Source: Bacteroidota bacterium
GTDB lineage: Bacteria; Bacteroidota; Bacteroidia; Bacteroidales; JAGNHN01
Direction: 5' to 3'
Assembly (NCBI GenBank): GCA_022710185.1
Contig: JAKLHK010000002.1
Coordinates: forward strand, 62,001-126,000
Length of the DNA stretch: 64,000 nucleotides
Positions 63,182-64,000 of the stretch are shown piece by piece. How positions within the stretch are numbered: position 1 is the first letter of the stretch; the number at the start of each line of letters is the position of its first letter. The notes under the pieces are model-generated. The model did not search any database, was not told the DNA's origin, and saw only the letters and a program-made list of their open reading frames with translations. A program made the translations under genes and the position numbers.

Positions 63182-64000
63182 CTACCGGCAGATCAGGAGT
63201 TTCCCATGGAAGACGGGCAGGTTGCGCTCCCTGAGCTCCAGGATATAAGCCCCCGGGGGCAGGGAGTGTACATCGAGCACCGTCATTCCGGCAGAAAGGG
63301 AAGCCTGAAGAAGTCCTGCTCCGCGCATATCCATGATATTGCAAACCAGTTCCCTATTCCATGGAGCGTTAAGCACGATTTGATGATCGGCCGGATTGGG
63401 GGCAAAGAAGGGCTGCTGTCCTCCTTGATCACTGATTCCCACAGGGAGCGGGTTCACCAGCATGCTGAAGGTATCCGCTGCCTGGCATTTCATGGCGCGA
63501 AGGGTAACCATGAAAGGCCCGGTGTTGGGGGCATACTGGTGTCCGATAGTCCCGGGGCCGGTGGTATCCCACGTCCCATCCCCGAAATCCCAGATGAATT
63601 GGTCGGCATACAGGGAGGCATTCACAAACTCTGCGTATCCCGGTGTGGGGTAGCTTACCGCAAAGTCTGCAAGGGGATCCCACTGCCCGATGTTCCACTT
63701 GCTGAGGCTGTCGTATACCACCGCCCTGGCCGCAGTCCTTATGTCTGAAGCGATCCAGGGGAGCAGGGTGTAGTCGTAGGTGATCAGGGAAGGGTCCTTG
63801 CGTAAGAAGGTGGTATAGAATGTCAGGGCGGCTGCATAGCTCCCGGCGGGCGAAGGATGGCTCTCATCGCTGTCGTATAGCTCGATGGCTGGATATTGGG
63901 TGCGTATGTATTTCCACACCTCCCCCACCGGCGCCACGAAAGCATCATTGTCGTCGGCCATCATCTGGTACCTAAGGGCCAGCAGGCTGTCCATGCCGGC
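63182..64000 (-). CDS. Secreted SGNH-hydrolase-like protein with PKD and T9SS domains, 5' end outside window
   Basis: The open frame runs through the right edge, so the N-terminus is missing; 273 codons are visible. DSDESHPSPAGSYAAALTFY at about 40-59 of the visible part is the block V Asp-x-x-His motif of SGNH/GDSL hydrolases. A PKD domain follows (FIWDFGDGTWDTTGPG, then HQYAPNTGPFMVTLRAM). The C-terminal 75 residues (PFFAPNPADHQIVL to PPGAYILELRERNLPVFHGK) are a T9SS type A domain. It is therefore a surface or released esterase-like enzyme. The substrate and the block I Ser cannot be checked here. Confidence 0.83.
   Translation of the reverse strand, partial: AGMDSLLALRYQMMADDNDAFVAPVGEVWKYIRTQYPAIELYDSDESHPSPAGSYAAALTFYTTFLRKDPSLITYDYTLLPWIASDIRTAARAVVYDSLSKWNIGQWDPLADFAVSYPTPGYAEFVNASLYADQFIWDFGDGTWDTTGPGTIGHQYAPNTGPFMVTLRAMKCQAADTFSMLVNPLPVGISDQGGQQPFFAPNPADHQIVLNAPWNRELVCNIMDMRGAGLLQASLSAGMTVLDVHSLPPGAYILELRERNLPVFHGKLLICR

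Overview
The window comes from a member of the phylum Bacteroidota with a fairly GC-rich chromosome. The evidence is a SusC/SusD pair, several secreted proteins ending in type IX secretion (T9SS) C-terminal sorting domains, a GldA-type ABC ATPase, DUF5686 and DUF4271 proteins, a GIN-domain protein, and many promoters with the Bacteroidota -7 element TAnnTTTG. I cannot place it below phylum with confidence. No tRNA, rRNA, CRISPR array, transposase or phage gene was seen.

Layout. 1-8.2 kb: two T9SS cargo proteins, catalase-peroxidase (katG), S-adenosylmethionine synthetase (metK), a GldA-like ATPase and a membrane protein. 8.2-12.7 kb: translation genes rplM-rpsI-rpsB-tsf, then pyrH-frr. 12.8-21.8 kb: AI-2E permease, DUF5686 outer-membrane protein, CHAD protein, the dprA-rsgA-dtd-mazG-like operon, a glycosyltransferase and GtrA. 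21.8-29 kb: a long minus-strand run, DUF4271-hemD-rnpA-yidD-S41 protease-ligase-cdd-ChaN-like. 29-33.7 kb: an outer-membrane protein, then pta, a 3-hydroxyacyl-CoA dehydrogenase and ackA. 33.8-38 kb: envelope genes ending in an overlapping four-gene operon that includes a second, exported YidD-type protein. 38-42.2 kb: an AT-richer accessory block with an isochorismatase-like hydrolase, a T9SS propeller protein and a tripartite HipBST toxin-antitoxin system. 42.2-51.7 kb: an apparent cyanophycin (multi-L-arginyl-poly-L-aspartate) utilisation locus. 51.8-58.8 kb: yebC, an ECF sigma/anti-sigma/GIN-barrel operon, lepA and purine nucleoside phosphorylase. 59-64 kb: a 1354-residue T9SS protein and a truncated SGNH-hydrolase-like T9SS protein.

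How the genes work together. The most striking set is at 42.2-51.7 kb. An exported cyanophycinase is encoded 13 bp upstream of SusC, followed by SusD and a PKD/propeller lipoprotein on one transcript. A divergent isoaspartyl dipeptidase and an exported M14 carboxypeptidase lie beside it. Cyanophycinase releases beta-Asp-Arg and isoaspartyl dipeptidase splits such dipeptides, so the locus reads as a peptide-polymer counterpart of a polysaccharide utilisation locus. The substrate is an inference from these two enzymes. The second set is HipBST, preceded by four HipB-operator-like palindromes at a regular spacing of about 41 bp and flanked by near-identical direct repeats.

Intergenic DNA is unusual. 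Many gaps hold degenerate short-period repeats, often close to 7 bp (TAGTGGC, TCAACGA, ACAGCGG types), plus GC-rich CACTCGCACCCGCAC types and hairpin-forming CCCCCTTTGAAGGGGG types. They are listed individually.
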